DNA of 64,000 bases, taken from contig CAWGJF010000001.1 in NCBI GenBank assembly GCA_963822905.1, positions 1,240,001 through 1,304,000 on the forward strand, given 5' to 3'. Below the pieces are notes generated by a model. It searched no databases. It saw nothing but the letters and a program-made list of their open reading frames with translations, and was not told the origin of the DNA. Numbering within the stretch: the stretch's first letter is position 1; each line of letters starts with the position of its first letter. Of the stretch, positions 10,301 to 19,056 are shown piece by piece. This DNA is from CAWGJF01 sp963822905 (lineage in GTDB: Bacteria; Bacteroidota; Ignavibacteria; Ignavibacteriales; Ignavibacteriaceae). Position numbers and translations under genes: made by a program.

Positions 10301-12760
10301 ATGCCAAACATTTATGTTACCGCAACGTTATTCAAAAAACACGATATGGAAAATGCAACCCCGTTTTTAGTCGGGCATGGTTTTGCTTCTGTAGGAGTTG
10401 TGAAGAACAGCAACAAGCTTGAAGTTTCTGTTACTGCACCGGAAAAAATAAAACCGAATACAATACAACAAGTAACGATTAAAACCGAATCGCAAAAAGA
10501 TATTTTTGTAACACTCGCTGCTGTTGACGAAGGAATTTTACAGGTAACAAACTATGAAACTCCGAACCCATTTAAGTTTATGTATGCAAAGCGTCCGCTT
10601 CTTGTCGGAAGTTTTGATTTATATAAGCTGCTTCTCCCTGAAATTGTTTCAATTACTTCCTCAACCGGTGGCGATGGAATGATGAAGGAGCAGCTTGAAA
10701 AGCGAACCAACCCGGTTAAGGTGAAAAGATTTAAACTGCTTTCATACTGGAGTGGAATTAAAAAGACAAACAGTGACGGAACAGTTACAGTCTCAATTAA
10801 CATTCCGCAGTTTAACGGCGATGTACGATTGATGGCTGTAGTTTATACAAGTTCGAGATTCGGTTCCGCTGATAAGCATATGAAGGTTGCTGATGATTTA
10901 ATTCTTGAACCGCAGATTCCGAGATTTCTTGCAACAAATGATTCTCTTGTTGCCCCGATTAGTTTGATAAATACAACCAATAAATCTGCCGATGTAACTG
11001 TAAATCTGAAAGTATCTGGGCCGTTAAGTTCATCTTCTAAACAAAAGACAATTAACCTGAAACCCAATTCAACCGGCAAGGTTGAGTTTGTAATTAAAAC
11101 TTCTTCGGAAACAGGTGCTGGTAAAATTACTTTTAAAACGTCAGGTCTCGCAAAAGTTAAAGAGGAAATCGACATAGCCGTCCGTCCAATTTCACCGTTA
11201 GTTGTCGAAACGGACGCGGGCTCAATAACCGGGGGTAAAGAAGTAAAAATTGAGCTTCCTAAAAATTTTATAAAAGGAACACAAAAAACTACTTTAACGA
11301 TCAGCAAGTTTCCTGCTTTAAAATTTGCAAAGCAGATGAAATACTTAGTCAGCTATCCACATGGCTGCATCGAACAGACTGTTTCAAAACTCTTTCCGCA
11401 AATTTATTTTGAAGATCTTGCAAAGCTTGTTGCACCTGAATTATACAAAACAACCAACCCCGTTTATTATGTGAAAGAGGGAATAAGAAAAATTGAATCA
11501 ATGCAAATGTATGACGGTTCGATATCTTACTGGCAGGGAGGAACCTACTCAAACTGGTGGGGCTCCGTTTATGCAGCCCATTTTCTGCTTGAAGCAAAAA
11601 AAGCCGGCTATGTTGTTTCTGAAAGTGTGTTGAACAAGCTGCTCAACTATATTTCAACGCAGGCAAAAACGCAGAAAACTTTTGATTACATTTTTTATAG
11701 CCCGACAGGTAGAACAATAAGCAAGAAAGCAAATAAAGAAATTCTTTATTCACTTTATGTGCTTGCGCTTGCCGATAAAGGTGATATCTCAACAATGAAT
11801 TATTACAAAGCAAGACCACATCTTGTTACAAAAGATTGCAGGTACTTGCTTGCAGGCTCGTATGCATTGATGGACAGGTGGAATTCTTATTATGAAATTG
11901 TTCCGAATTCATTCGAAGAGGAAAAGACTGACAGGCAAACTGATGGAACTTTTGATTCGGATATCAGGGCAAATGCAATTATGCTGAATGTTCTCCTTGA
12001 AGTTGAACCTTCCAATAAACAGGTTCCTTTGATTGTAAAATATCTTGCAAACAATTCAGATAGAATGTATTCAACACAGGAAAGATCATTTGCTCTGTTA
12101 GCGCTCGGTAAAGCTGCAAGTGCAAATGCTGATGCGAATGTTACAATTAATATTGTATCGAATAGTAAATCGATTGGAAAATATTCCGGGAAAGATATAA
12201 CTCTTTCTGATGTTTCTTTCGGGGATGGAAACATCGTTTTAAAAGCCGATGGAAACGGAGATGTTTATTATTTCTGGAGTGTTGAAGGAATTAAGCAGAA
12301 TGAAAAAGTAAAAGAAGAAGATTCTTATATGCAGGTAAGAAGATCGTATTACAGCTACCGGTCAGGAATGAAAATAATTAACAATTCTTTTTACCAGGGT
12401 GAATTGATTGTATGCAAAATTGCGTTAACCGGATTTGAAAGAAATGCAGGAAATATTGTAATTACCGATATGCTTCCTGCAGGGTTTGAAATTGAAAATC
12501 CCAGATTAAATCCTGCAACTGAACTTCAGTGGAAACCAAAATTCCCGCTGCCTATCCAATACTTAGATATCCGTGATGACAGACTTTTGTTGTTTACAAA
12601 TCTTGAAAGAAATAAGACAAGAGAGTTTTATTATCTACTCAGGGCTGTTACGCAGGGAACTTATCAGCTCCCGGTAATTGGCTCTGAAGCAATGTACGAC
12701 CAGGAATTTCATTCATACAACGGCGCGGGAAAAATAAAAGTTATAGAAATGCCGGAGTAA
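7346..12760 (+). CDS. bacterial alpha-2-macroglobulin family lipoprotein
   Basis: Very large (1804 residues) envelope protein of the bacterial alpha-2-macroglobulin family, which traps and inhibits host or competitor proteases. An N-terminal signal ends in a lipobox-like LIKC (Cys21, with an unusual Lys before it). Multiple macroglobulin beta-sandwich domains follow, then a bait-like region, and the thioester motif CIEQ with Cys1341 and Gln1344 intact after SYPHG. The alpha-alpha toroid around the thioester (YDGSISYWQGG) and a C-terminal beta domain (ITDMLPAGFEIENPRL) are present. The gene for penicillin-binding protein 1C starts 12 nt downstream, the classic partnership in which the inhibitor guards a periplasm breached during wall damage. 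The ribosome-binding site is weak (AGGG). Confidence 0.92.
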   Translation: MKKSIIILSQVLISILFLIKCSPGNAVKVESFTPQGEIDKLSNFVIEFSQDLAPAEAIDKWSDEEYVTFTPHISGKFKWASPSILVFSPDGTLEPIQSYEAKVTDKVLFGKKFSPDFDEFNFHTPYFDVTKVDLFWTNIPYQNYKLSVQANVYFNYPVDPNELKKYLSVTRDGKQIENYQVVTEKNSDVIAINFGEVSQTDKKQNFEIKVKQGFESVIGKKGISEERKFLSTLPPITKLAITNVSSGFDGSTGWIEVSTTQTVDDKRLKDYVSTDPKKKLDFFVSDNRFRIETDLANIRTIDLLIKKGLPGLYGGQLEFDYEQTISMVNVNPSINFADKMGMYLMRSGLENLEVNAVNINKVQVEVAQVFKNNILHFLNRSNYNYYYDDDYYYGYGYNPTYYTTDYGKTLYTDKIDLKDSKNWLQSFSVNMNKALNQKYKGIYVVTVRSDDERWIHDSKFIAVSDLGIITKTSGDDIYVFVNSIKTTEPVADAEVTIVSTNNQNILSGKTGTDGVIHFADVKKQAEGFSSRLVVVEKGEDFNFIDLGRTRIETSRFDVGGMYQQTSNFNTFVYGPRDIYRPGEEVTISAILRNDKIQTIKDIPVFTKIISPTGKVFEEFNNKLNEQGSFEFSFSMPDYAQTGRYVAEVYTGSKQLIGTYGFSVEEFVPDKIRVNSKADKEKVQPGDLVNISVDAEFLFGAKASGLKYETDIQLTHRAYFSKNFKRYDFTSSSISNPTYQNTLLDGKLDSQGKTEIEYRVPADVVSKGIVTGTAYTSVFDLTGRTVSRSASFNVFPKDYFIGIKSTGYYYGTGDKLNFKFVAVDPEDKSLNKFDAVVKLVRYEWQTVLKNNGGRYYYASEQKEIEEWQRNVQLNGETPFDFTVNKSGKYQLRVSKKGNSDYVYDQFYAYGWARSTASSFEVDKEGRVDIVFDKEKYEPGDKAKVLFTCPFSGKMLVTLERNEVQSYQYINVEKRSAELELTMTDDNMPNIYVTATLFKKHDMENATPFLVGHGFASVGVVKNSNKLEVSVTAPEKIKPNTIQQVTIKTESQKDIFVTLAAVDEGILQVTNYETPNPFKFMYAKRPLLVGSFDLYKLLLPEIVSITSSTGGDGMMKEQLEKRTNPVKVKRFKLLSYWSGIKKTNSDGTVTVSINIPQFNGDVRLMAVVYTSSRFGSADKHMKVADDLILEPQIPRFLATNDSLVAPISLINTTNKSADVTVNLKVSGPLSSSSKQKTINLKPNSTGKVEFVIKTSSETGAGKITFKTSGLAKVKEEIDIAVRPISPLVVETDAGSITGGKEVKIELPKNFIKGTQKTTLTISKFPALKFAKQMKYLVSYPHGCIEQTVSKLFPQIYFEDLAKLVAPELYKTTNPVYYVKEGIRKIESMQMYDGSISYWQGGTYSNWWGSVYAAHFLLEAKKAGYVVSESVLNKLLNYISTQAKTQKTFDYIFYSPTGRTISKKANKEILYSLYVLALADKGDISTMNYYKARPHLVTKDCRYLLAGSYALMDRWNSYYEIVPNSFEEEKTDRQTDGTFDSDIRANAIMLNVLLEVEPSNKQVPLIVKYLANNSDRMYSTQERSFALLALGKAASANADANVTINIVSNSKSIGKYSGKDITLSDVSFGDGNIVLKADGNGDVYYFWSVEGIKQNEKVKEEDSYMQVRRSYYSYRSGMKIINNSFYQGELIVCKIALTGFERNAGNIVITDMLPAGFEIENPRLNPATELQWKPKFPLPIQYLDIRDDRLLLFTNLERNKTREFYYLLRAVTQGTYQLPVIGSEAMYDQEFHSYNGAGKIKVIEMPE

Positions 12761-12772
12761 AAATTTTTAGAA

Positions 12773-15082
12773 ATGCTTTCATTTGACATAATAAATAAGC
12801 TCTGGAAATTTAAGAGCATTCGTGCATTAGTGGCGATAATTTTTCTTTTCGTTTTGCTGGATGCTTTATTTCCATTACCGAAGCTGAAACCTTTTTCAAA
12901 AGAAATTCATGCTTCTGATGGAACGCTGCTTTCAGCTTTTTTAACACAGGATGACAAATGGAGATTACAGACTAATCTCGATGAAGTGTCACCGGAACTG
13001 ATTCATGCAATCATTGAAAAAGAAGACAGCTGGTTTTACTGGCATCCGGGAATAAATCCCGTTGCAGTTGTAAGAGCATTTTTTGATAACGTAACAACCG
13101 GTGAAAGGAGGTCCGGTGCATCTACAATTACAATGCAGGTTGCAAGACTTCTCGAACCGAAGGACCGGACTTACCTGAATAAATTTTTTGAAATGTTCCG
13201 CGCATTTCAGCTTGAGATTAAATATTCCAAAAAACAAATCCTCGAAATTTATCTCAGCTTGCTTCCGCTTGGTGGAAATGTCGAAGGCGTGAAATCAGCA
13301 TCTTACATTTATTTCAACAGACCGCCAAAACAGCTCAGTCTTTCACAGGCAATTACACTTACGGTTATTCCTAATGATCCGAATTCTTTGAGACCCGATA
13401 AAAATAATGGTGAATTAAAAGACGCAAGAGATTACTGGATTAAAAATTTCATTGACGAAAAAGTTTTCCCAAAAATAGATTTGGATGATGCATTGGATGA
13501 GCCTGTCCAGCATAACAGATATGCGATGCCGTTTCTTGCTCCTCACTTTTCTAATTTTATAAACAACAGGTTTGCCGGTGATGTTATTGAAACAAACCTT
13601 GATTTGAAGATTCAGAAGACTGCTGAAAATTTGTTATGGAATCATGTGAATCGTGTGAGATACAAAGGTATTTCAAACGGGGCAGTAATAATCGTTGATA
13701 ACAAAACTCACTCTGTTGTTGGTTATTGCGGCTCCGCAGATTTTTATGATACTGAAACTTCCGGTCAAGTTGACGGAACAATTGCAATTCGTTCTCCCGG
13801 TTCAACTTTAAAACCTGCACTTTATGCTTTTGCTTTTGATAAGGGAATATTAACTCCCGGCACAATGCTTCACGATATTCCAACTGATTTTAACGGCTAC
13901 TCACCTGAAAATTATGATTTGAAATGTTATGGAAATGTTTCTGTCTCATTTGCACTTGTGAACTCGTTAAATATTCCTGCTGTTTCATTACTGCAAAGAA
14001 TCGGTAAAAATGAATTTGTAAATCTTCTTGAAAATGTTGGCTTTAGTGAAATTCAAAATCAAAAAAATCAACTTGGTTTGTCAATGATTCTTGGCGGCTG
14101 CGGAACAACTTTGCAGCAACTTGTAAAATTGTTTTCAGGATTTGCAAATGAAGGAGAAGTTGTATCAATAAAAATCTTGAAAGACGAAGATGATTCGAAA
14201 TCTGAAAAAATATTTTCAAAAGAATCATCTTATTTAATTGCGGAAATTCTTTCAAGCAATTTCAGGAGTGAAATGTTTTCGTTAACCGATTATTCACGAC
14301 TGCCGAAGTTCGCGTGGAAAACAGGAACATCTTATGGAAAAAGAGATGCCTGGTCAATCGGTTTTAATCCGGATTACACAATCGGTGTGTGGATGGGAAA
14401 TTTTGATGGAGAAGGTTCGCCGCATCTTTCCGGACTTGAATCTGCTGCTCCACTTTTATTTGATTTGTTTGATGCAGTGGATGAAAACTCAAAAGGCGAA
14501 TGGTTTGAGAAACCCGATAAGGTAATTGAAAGAGGAGTCTGTTCAGAGTCTGGAATGCTGCCGACAAGGTATTGTACAAATATTGTTAAGGATTATGCAA
14601 TCGAAGGAAAAACTAATAATAGTGTCTGTACAATTCACCAACCTGTTTATGTAAGTCTTGATGATAAAATTCAATACTGTCCGGAATGTTTACCTAAAGA
14701 TCATTACAAAAAAGTTATCTATCCTGTTTACGATCCTGAATTGACAATCTGGTTTTGGAATCAGCACAAAAACTTTCCTCATCCGCCTGAACATAATCCT
14801 GAATGTACGGCAAAGTTTACTAATGTCGGACCGAAGATTATATCTCCAACAGAAGATTATGAATATTTGGTTGAAAAGAATTCAGGACAGGAAATTTTAC
14901 TGCAGGCTGCTTCCGATAGCAAAGTAAGTGAGCAATACTGGTATGTGAATAATCAGTATTATACAAAATGCAAACCTGGTGACAGAGTATTTTTAAAACC
15001 TGAAAAAGGTGATTTAAAAATTACATGTCTTGATGATAAAGGAAGAGAAAAAACTGTGAATGTAAATGTGAAGTATTATTGA
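12773..15082 (+). CDS. pbpC: penicillin-binding protein 1C
   Basis: Bifunctional peptidoglycan synthase of 769 residues. A short cytoplasmic tail and one membrane helix (IRALVAIIFLFVLLDAL) anchor it. The glycosyltransferase family 51 domain has EKEDSWFYWHPG (catalytic Glu), RRSGASTITMQ and KKQILEIYLSLLPLGG. The transpeptidase domain has S344-T-L-K, SLN and K516-TGTS. The C-terminus carries the PBP1C-type extension with paired cysteines (ICS-like segments CSESGMLPTRYC, CPECLP) and an Ig-like domain. It is coupled with the upstream alpha-2-macroglobulin gene. The stop lies 3 nt from the end of the convergent helicase gene. Confidence 0.95.
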   Translation: MLSFDIINKLWKFKSIRALVAIIFLFVLLDALFPLPKLKPFSKEIHASDGTLLSAFLTQDDKWRLQTNLDEVSPELIHAIIEKEDSWFYWHPGINPVAVVRAFFDNVTTGERRSGASTITMQVARLLEPKDRTYLNKFFEMFRAFQLEIKYSKKQILEIYLSLLPLGGNVEGVKSASYIYFNRPPKQLSLSQAITLTVIPNDPNSLRPDKNNGELKDARDYWIKNFIDEKVFPKIDLDDALDEPVQHNRYAMPFLAPHFSNFINNRFAGDVIETNLDLKIQKTAENLLWNHVNRVRYKGISNGAVIIVDNKTHSVVGYCGSADFYDTETSGQVDGTIAIRSPGSTLKPALYAFAFDKGILTPGTMLHDIPTDFNGYSPENYDLKCYGNVSVSFALVNSLNIPAVSLLQRIGKNEFVNLLENVGFSEIQNQKNQLGLSMILGGCGTTLQQLVKLFSGFANEGEVVSIKILKDEDDSKSEKIFSKESSYLIAEILSSNFRSEMFSLTDYSRLPKFAWKTGTSYGKRDAWSIGFNPDYTIGVWMGNFDGEGSPHLSGLESAAPLLFDLFDAVDENSKGEWFEKPDKVIERGVCSESGMLPTRYCTNIVKDYAIEGKTNNSVCTIHQPVYVSLDDKIQYCPECLPKDHYKKVIYPVYDPELTIWFWNQHKNFPHPPEHNPECTAKFTNVGPKIISPTEDYEYLVEKNSGQEILLQAASDSKVSEQYWYVNNQYYTKCKPGDRVFLKPEKGDLKITCLDDKGREKTVNVNVKYY

Positions 15083-15085
15083 ATC

Positions 15086-17089
15086 CTAAAAATCAAAATC
15101 ATCTTCTATTAACCAACCTTGCGCTTTATCAGGTTTGATCTCAGTAATAAATCTTGAGGGTTTGGATAAAGTCATTCCAGCCTCGCGGTCGTACATATTC
15201 ATTGGGTAAGTGATAAATAAATTTTGTTTTGCTCTTGTTGAAGCGACGTACATTAATCTTCTTTCTTCTTCAAGTTGTTCTAAACTTTCGGCTGCTCTGC
15301 TCGAAGGAAAATATCCTTCAATAGCATGAATGATAAAAACTGAATGCCATTCTAATCCTTTAGCTGAATGAATTGTTGAAAGAGTCAGGTAATCATCTTC
15401 TTTATCTGCTTCGCCAATATCAATAACACTATCGATTATCGGCTCAATTGCCATATCGGCAAGGAACGAATCTAGTGAACGGTAATTCTCGGAAATATTC
15501 TGAAGAATTTCTAAATCTTTTCTTCGCTTATTAAAATCATCATACTTTGTTTTGAAGATTGGTGTGTAATACTCCAGAATTTCTGAAATCATTTCGGTCG
15601 GAGGCATTTTAGAAGTATTCAGATTGTACAAGAGAATAAAAAGCTCTTCAATTTTTTTGTAAGAGAATTTCTTGTTACTGCCGGGATGTGAATCAATGGA
15701 TATTCTTGCAGTTGCAAGTTCGTCAAGAATTTTTTGAGCGGTCTTTGGTCCGATTCCCTCGTGAAGTAACAAAACTCTATACCAGCTTATTATATCACGA
15801 GGATTCGAAATAATTCTCATAAAAGCAAGAATGTCTTTTATGTGAGCAGCTTCAATGAATTTAATCCCACCGAATTTCTGAAATGGAATCCCTGCTTTTG
15901 CAAGTTCAATTTCCAGATCAAAAGAAAAGAAAGATGAACGGAATAAAACAGCCATATCTTTTAATTTAATTCCTTCTTCATTCAGTTCAAGAATTTTTTC
16001 GACAATAAATCTTGACTGCATATTCTCTCTTGCAGCTGCAACAATGGAAGGAAGTGGTCCGCCCGTTTTTCTTGTATAAAGTGCCTTAGTATATTTTTCA
16101 GCAGCACCTTCGTAAATCTGGTTTGCAAAATCTAAAATGCTTTGAACACTTCGGTAGTTTTCTTCGATTTTAATTATTTCAACATTATTAAATAGCTTCG
16201 GAAAATCCATTATGTTTTTGAAATTTGCACCGCGGAAAGAATAGATTGATTGTGCGTCATCTCCAACTACCATCACGTTCCCATTGTGCCGGGAAAGTCC
16301 TTTCACTATTTCTGACTGGATATGATTTGTATCCTGGTATTCGTCAACCATCACGAAATTAATTGTAGAAAGTAGATTCTTAACAGCTTCCGAACCACTA
16401 AAAAGAAAATCTCTCAGGTAAACAAGAAGATCGTCATAATCTAAAAGACTGTTTTTTCTTTTATAACTGATATAAACTTTTTGCAAGGCAAGAATATCAT
16501 CCAGTAAATGTATAAACTGTGGATAATCTGCTTCAACAATATATTCAACTCTGCGATCAGCATTTACACTCAAGCTGTAAATTTTATTCAGAGTTTCTTT
16601 CTTAGGAAAACGTTTATCTTTTTGAATGAAGTTATCTTGTGCACGGATAAGATTAATTATATCCTGGCTGTCTCCCTGGTCGAGAATTGTAAAATTAGAA
16701 TCAAGACCTGCTGCTTTTGCATATCTTCTTAAAGTAAGATTTGCAAATGAATGAAATGTACCGCCTCTAATTTTTGAGCATCTGTCATCGAGAAGAACAG
16801 AAGCTCTTTTCATCATTTCATTTGCAGCTTTTCGGGTGAAGGTTAATAAAAGAATTGACTGCGGATCATAACCGGATTCAATTAATCTTGCAACTCGGTA
16901 AACAAGAGTTCGGGTTTTTCCAGTTCCGGCTCCCGCGATAATTAAATAAGCACCTTTTGTAGCAGCAACAGCTTCGTACTGGGATGGATTTAATTCCTGC
17001 TGGTAATTAATGATGAAACGGGCTTCATCAATTTTCTTAACAAAGCCCGTATCGTTTAATCTCTTAAGCTTATATTTTTTCTGGTTCAT
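15086..17089 (-). CDS. UvrD/PcrA-like superfamily 1A DNA helicase
   Basis: ATP-dependent 3'-5' DNA helicase of 667 residues, involved in repair or in removing proteins from DNA. Motifs in order: the Q-motif region LNPSQYEAV, Walker A GAGTGKTR (K58), motif II VDEYQDTN, motif III QSIYSFRGA, motif V LSTIHSAKGLEW and motif VI RLMYVASTRAK. It is somewhat shorter than typical PcrA or UvrD (about 720) and lacks an extended C-terminal tail. The ATG overlaps the stop of the upstream small membrane protein gene (ATGA), indicating translational coupling with the floA operon. I do not assign uvrD or pcrA, because many Bacteroidota carry several such helicases. Confidence 0.92.
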   Translation of the reverse strand: MNQKKYKLKRLNDTGFVKKIDEARFIINYQQELNPSQYEAVAATKGAYLIIAGAGTGKTRTLVYRVARLIESGYDPQSILLLTFTRKAANEMMKRASVLLDDRCSKIRGGTFHSFANLTLRRYAKAAGLDSNFTILDQGDSQDIINLIRAQDNFIQKDKRFPKKETLNKIYSLSVNADRRVEYIVEADYPQFIHLLDDILALQKVYISYKRKNSLLDYDDLLVYLRDFLFSGSEAVKNLLSTINFVMVDEYQDTNHIQSEIVKGLSRHNGNVMVVGDDAQSIYSFRGANFKNIMDFPKLFNNVEIIKIEENYRSVQSILDFANQIYEGAAEKYTKALYTRKTGGPLPSIVAAARENMQSRFIVEKILELNEEGIKLKDMAVLFRSSFFSFDLEIELAKAGIPFQKFGGIKFIEAAHIKDILAFMRIISNPRDIISWYRVLLLHEGIGPKTAQKILDELATARISIDSHPGSNKKFSYKKIEELFILLYNLNTSKMPPTEMISEILEYYTPIFKTKYDDFNKRRKDLEILQNISENYRSLDSFLADMAIEPIIDSVIDIGEADKEDDYLTLSTIHSAKGLEWHSVFIIHAIEGYFPSSRAAESLEQLEEERRLMYVASTRAKQNLFITYPMNMYDREAGMTLSKPSRFITEIKPDKAQGWLIEDDFDF

Positions 17090-17643
17090 CTTCTCAGTGA
17101 TTTCGGCTTTCCTATTATCTCAGCCATCAGAATGTATTCTTTTAATTTTTCCGGTTTTCTTATGTTCATTTTTATTTGTGATGCAAGCTTGTTGGATGTT
17201 GGCTTTTCCATATATGCCATTTCATCCTGAAATTGTTTTGCCTGGCTTTCAATTTTTTTATCCAGCGATCTGACTACGCTCTCTACCTCAGTTTTTTTCT
17301 TTTCCCATGTGGATTGATAGTTTGGTGTTTGTGGAAAAATTTCAGGTACTGGTTCTTGTCGAAAACCTTCATATTTCAAATTCTGATTAATTGAATTTTG
17401 GGTTTTTTCTTCAGGTCCGACTTTAAAAAAATTCTCCAGTTCCTTTAAAACATCATAATCAGGTTGCTTTGATTCAGCAGCTTTAATTTTAACTTCGGAA
17501 ATCTCTTTACTTCCATCTTGCAAAGGAAATCTTTGTCTGGGAGATTGCAGAGAACTTTTATCTTTATTCTTTTTCCTAAAAATCGGAGCTATAAAACTGA
17601 TAATAATCAGCAGATAAATTAAAATTTGAAAAACATCATCCAT
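17086..17643 (-). CDS. small membrane-anchored protein of unknown function
   Basis: Protein of 185 residues. An N-terminal helix (FQILIYLLIIISFIAPIF) is followed by a basic stop-transfer stretch RKKNKDK, so the N-terminus is an anchor and the rest is probably cytoplasmic. The middle is charged, low in complexity and possibly coiled coil (WEKKKTEVESVVRSLDKKIES). The C-terminus EYILMAEIIGKPKSLRR resembles the short terminal motif of anchored proteins in related bacteria that reads roughly AIILSEILGPPKALR. The frame is open to 17685, but the ATG at 17643 gives the membrane protein directly and overlaps the floA stop by 8 nt. The helicase start overlaps its stop. Function is unknown. Its position suggests a role with flotillin. 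Confidence 0.6.
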   Translation of the reverse strand: MDDVFQILIYLLIIISFIAPIFRKKNKDKSSLQSPRQRFPLQDGSKEISEVKIKAAESKQPDYDVLKELENFFKVGPEEKTQNSINQNLKYEGFRQEPVPEIFPQTPNYQSTWEKKKTEVESVVRSLDKKIESQAKQFQDEMAYMEKPTSNKLASQIKMNIRKPEKLKEYILMAEIIGKPKSLRR

Positions 17644-18628
17644 CGGTGTCTTTTTTCTTCTGTTCTGGTTTTGAAATTGATTCACGCATATCAGTATCAG
17701 CCTGGATATTTTTTAACTGGTAATAATCCATTACTCCAAGCTTGCCGTTTCTGAATGCTTCGGCGATAGCTCTTGGTACCTCAGATTCTGCTTCAACAAC
17801 TCTTGCACGTTGTTTAGCAACTTCAGCGATATTCTCCTGTTCACTTGCGACAGCAGCGGCTCTTCTTTCTTCAGCTTTAGCTCTTGCAACTTTTAAATCT
17901 GCTTCAGCCTGGTCAGTTTGAAGCATAGCTCCAATATTCTGTCCAATATCAACATCAGCAATATCTATTGAAAGAATTTCGAAAGCAGTACCTGAATCAA
18001 GGCCTTTTGCCAGAACACTTTTGGAAATTTTATCCGGATTTTCAAGAACTTCCTTATGTGAATTGCTTGATCCGATAGTTGAAACTATTCCTTCACCAAC
18101 TCTTGCTAACACGGTCGCTTCACCAGCGCCACCAACCAGTCTATCTATGTTTGCCCTAACTGTTACTCGTGCAATTGCTTTTAACTGAATTCCATCTTTT
18201 GCAACTGCCGCAACGAGAGGTGTTTCAATTACTTTAGGAAGTACGGACATTTTTACAGCTTCCAATACATCTCTTCCTGCCAGGTCAATTGCTGCAGCAC
18301 GTTCAAATGGCAACTGTATATTTGCTTTATCTGCAGAAATTAATGCAGCAATTACTTTTTTCACATTTCCTCCGGCAAGATAGTGTGCTTCAAGCATTCC
18401 CTGATGAACATTAATTCCAGCTTTGGTTGCCATAATCATACTATCAATAATAACACTTGGCGGGACTCTTCTTAAACGCATTCCAATCAGGTCTTTAAAT
18501 ATTTTTATCTTAACGCCGGAAGAAATAGCCGCAATATAAAGTCGAACCGGGATAAAATAGAAAAACATTATCAATACTATGGCTATTGCAATAATTACAA
18601 CTAATGATAATCCAGTGACAGCTTCCAT
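17636..18628 (-). CDS. floA: flotillin-like protein FloA
   Basis: Membrane scaffold protein of 330 residues of the FloA (YqfA, UPF0365) family that organises functional membrane microdomains. An N-terminal hairpin (LSLVVIIAIAIVLIMFFYF) inserts in the membrane. It is followed by the family-specific segment RLRRVPPSVIIDSMIMATKAG, the PHB-like domain with VRANIDRLVGGAGEATVLARVGEG, and an alanine/glutamate-rich coiled coil (KAEERRAAAVASEQEN) with VVEAESEVPRAIAEAFRNG. Length is usual for the family. It is the first gene of a three-gene overlapping operon. A possible -7 promoter element lies about 41 nt upstream. Confidence 0.95.
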   Translation of the reverse strand: MEAVTGLSLVVIIAIAIVLIMFFYFIPVRLYIAAISSGVKIKIFKDLIGMRLRRVPPSVIIDSMIMATKAGINVHQGMLEAHYLAGGNVKKVIAALISADKANIQLPFERAAAIDLAGRDVLEAVKMSVLPKVIETPLVAAVAKDGIQLKAIARVTVRANIDRLVGGAGEATVLARVGEGIVSTIGSSNSHKEVLENPDKISKSVLAKGLDSGTAFEILSIDIADVDIGQNIGAMLQTDQAEADLKVARAKAEERRAAAVASEQENIAEVAKQRARVVEAESEVPRAIAEAFRNGKLGVMDYYQLKNIQADTDMRESISKPEQKKKDTDG

Positions 18629-19056
18629 TTATGCACTCCAAAAATTCTAATTTAATTTATTTCTTGTGCAAATATAGTCTATTCCAAAGTAAAAGTTCTG
18701 GGTTGTTGTAAATCTGACTGAATGTCATAGTTCTGGGGAATTAAGTACTAATTTAGACACACTGTCCTGATAAATGTTATTTGTATCAAAAATCATTTAG
18801 TGATGTTTCTTTAATTTGATAGGAAAGTCTTGTTTCAGGCTTGATTGATTACTCGATTTATATACTTTATCTGGCATTTATTTTGTTTACTTTTGTAATT
18901 AATAATACATACCTACATTTAACTTCAAATTGAGTAGGGTATTCGTGATCTTATTTTAATCTTTAACTTGAAATAATCCTAAATAAAATCTATATATTGG
19001 AATAGGTTATTGAGATTGTTCACAATTTTTTCATAAAATCGAAATCAGGTTAGCAA
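18629..19056. other. intergenic region between divergent floA and clpC
   Basis: This 428-nt region separates two divergent genes and should hold both promoters. On the minus strand, TATATTTG (18676-18669) fits the Bacteroidota -7 consensus for floA. On the plus strand, TACTTTTG at 18888-18895 fits the same consensus for clpC, with no clear -33 partner, which would give a 5' leader of about 155 nt. I see no ORF, no RNA gene and no obvious CtsR-type heptad repeat. Confidence 0.4.
18669..18676 (-). promoter_or_regulatory. candidate -7 element for floA
   Basis: TATATTTG on the minus strand matches TAnnTTTG and lies 41-48 nt before the floA start codon. No convincing -33 TTG is found at the usual distance, so this is tentative. 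Confidence 0.35.

Noticed and set aside
10843..11307. Long minus-strand ORF of 154 codons
   Set aside because: It lies wholly inside the alpha-2-macroglobulin gene in the opposite sense, has no ribosome-binding site, and its composition is the complement of the real frame.
18873..18887. TGGCAT-N5-TTGT as a second sigma-54 promoter
   Set aside because: It lacks the required GC at -12 (GT instead) and the last base of TGGCAC. A sigma-A-type element lies close by.
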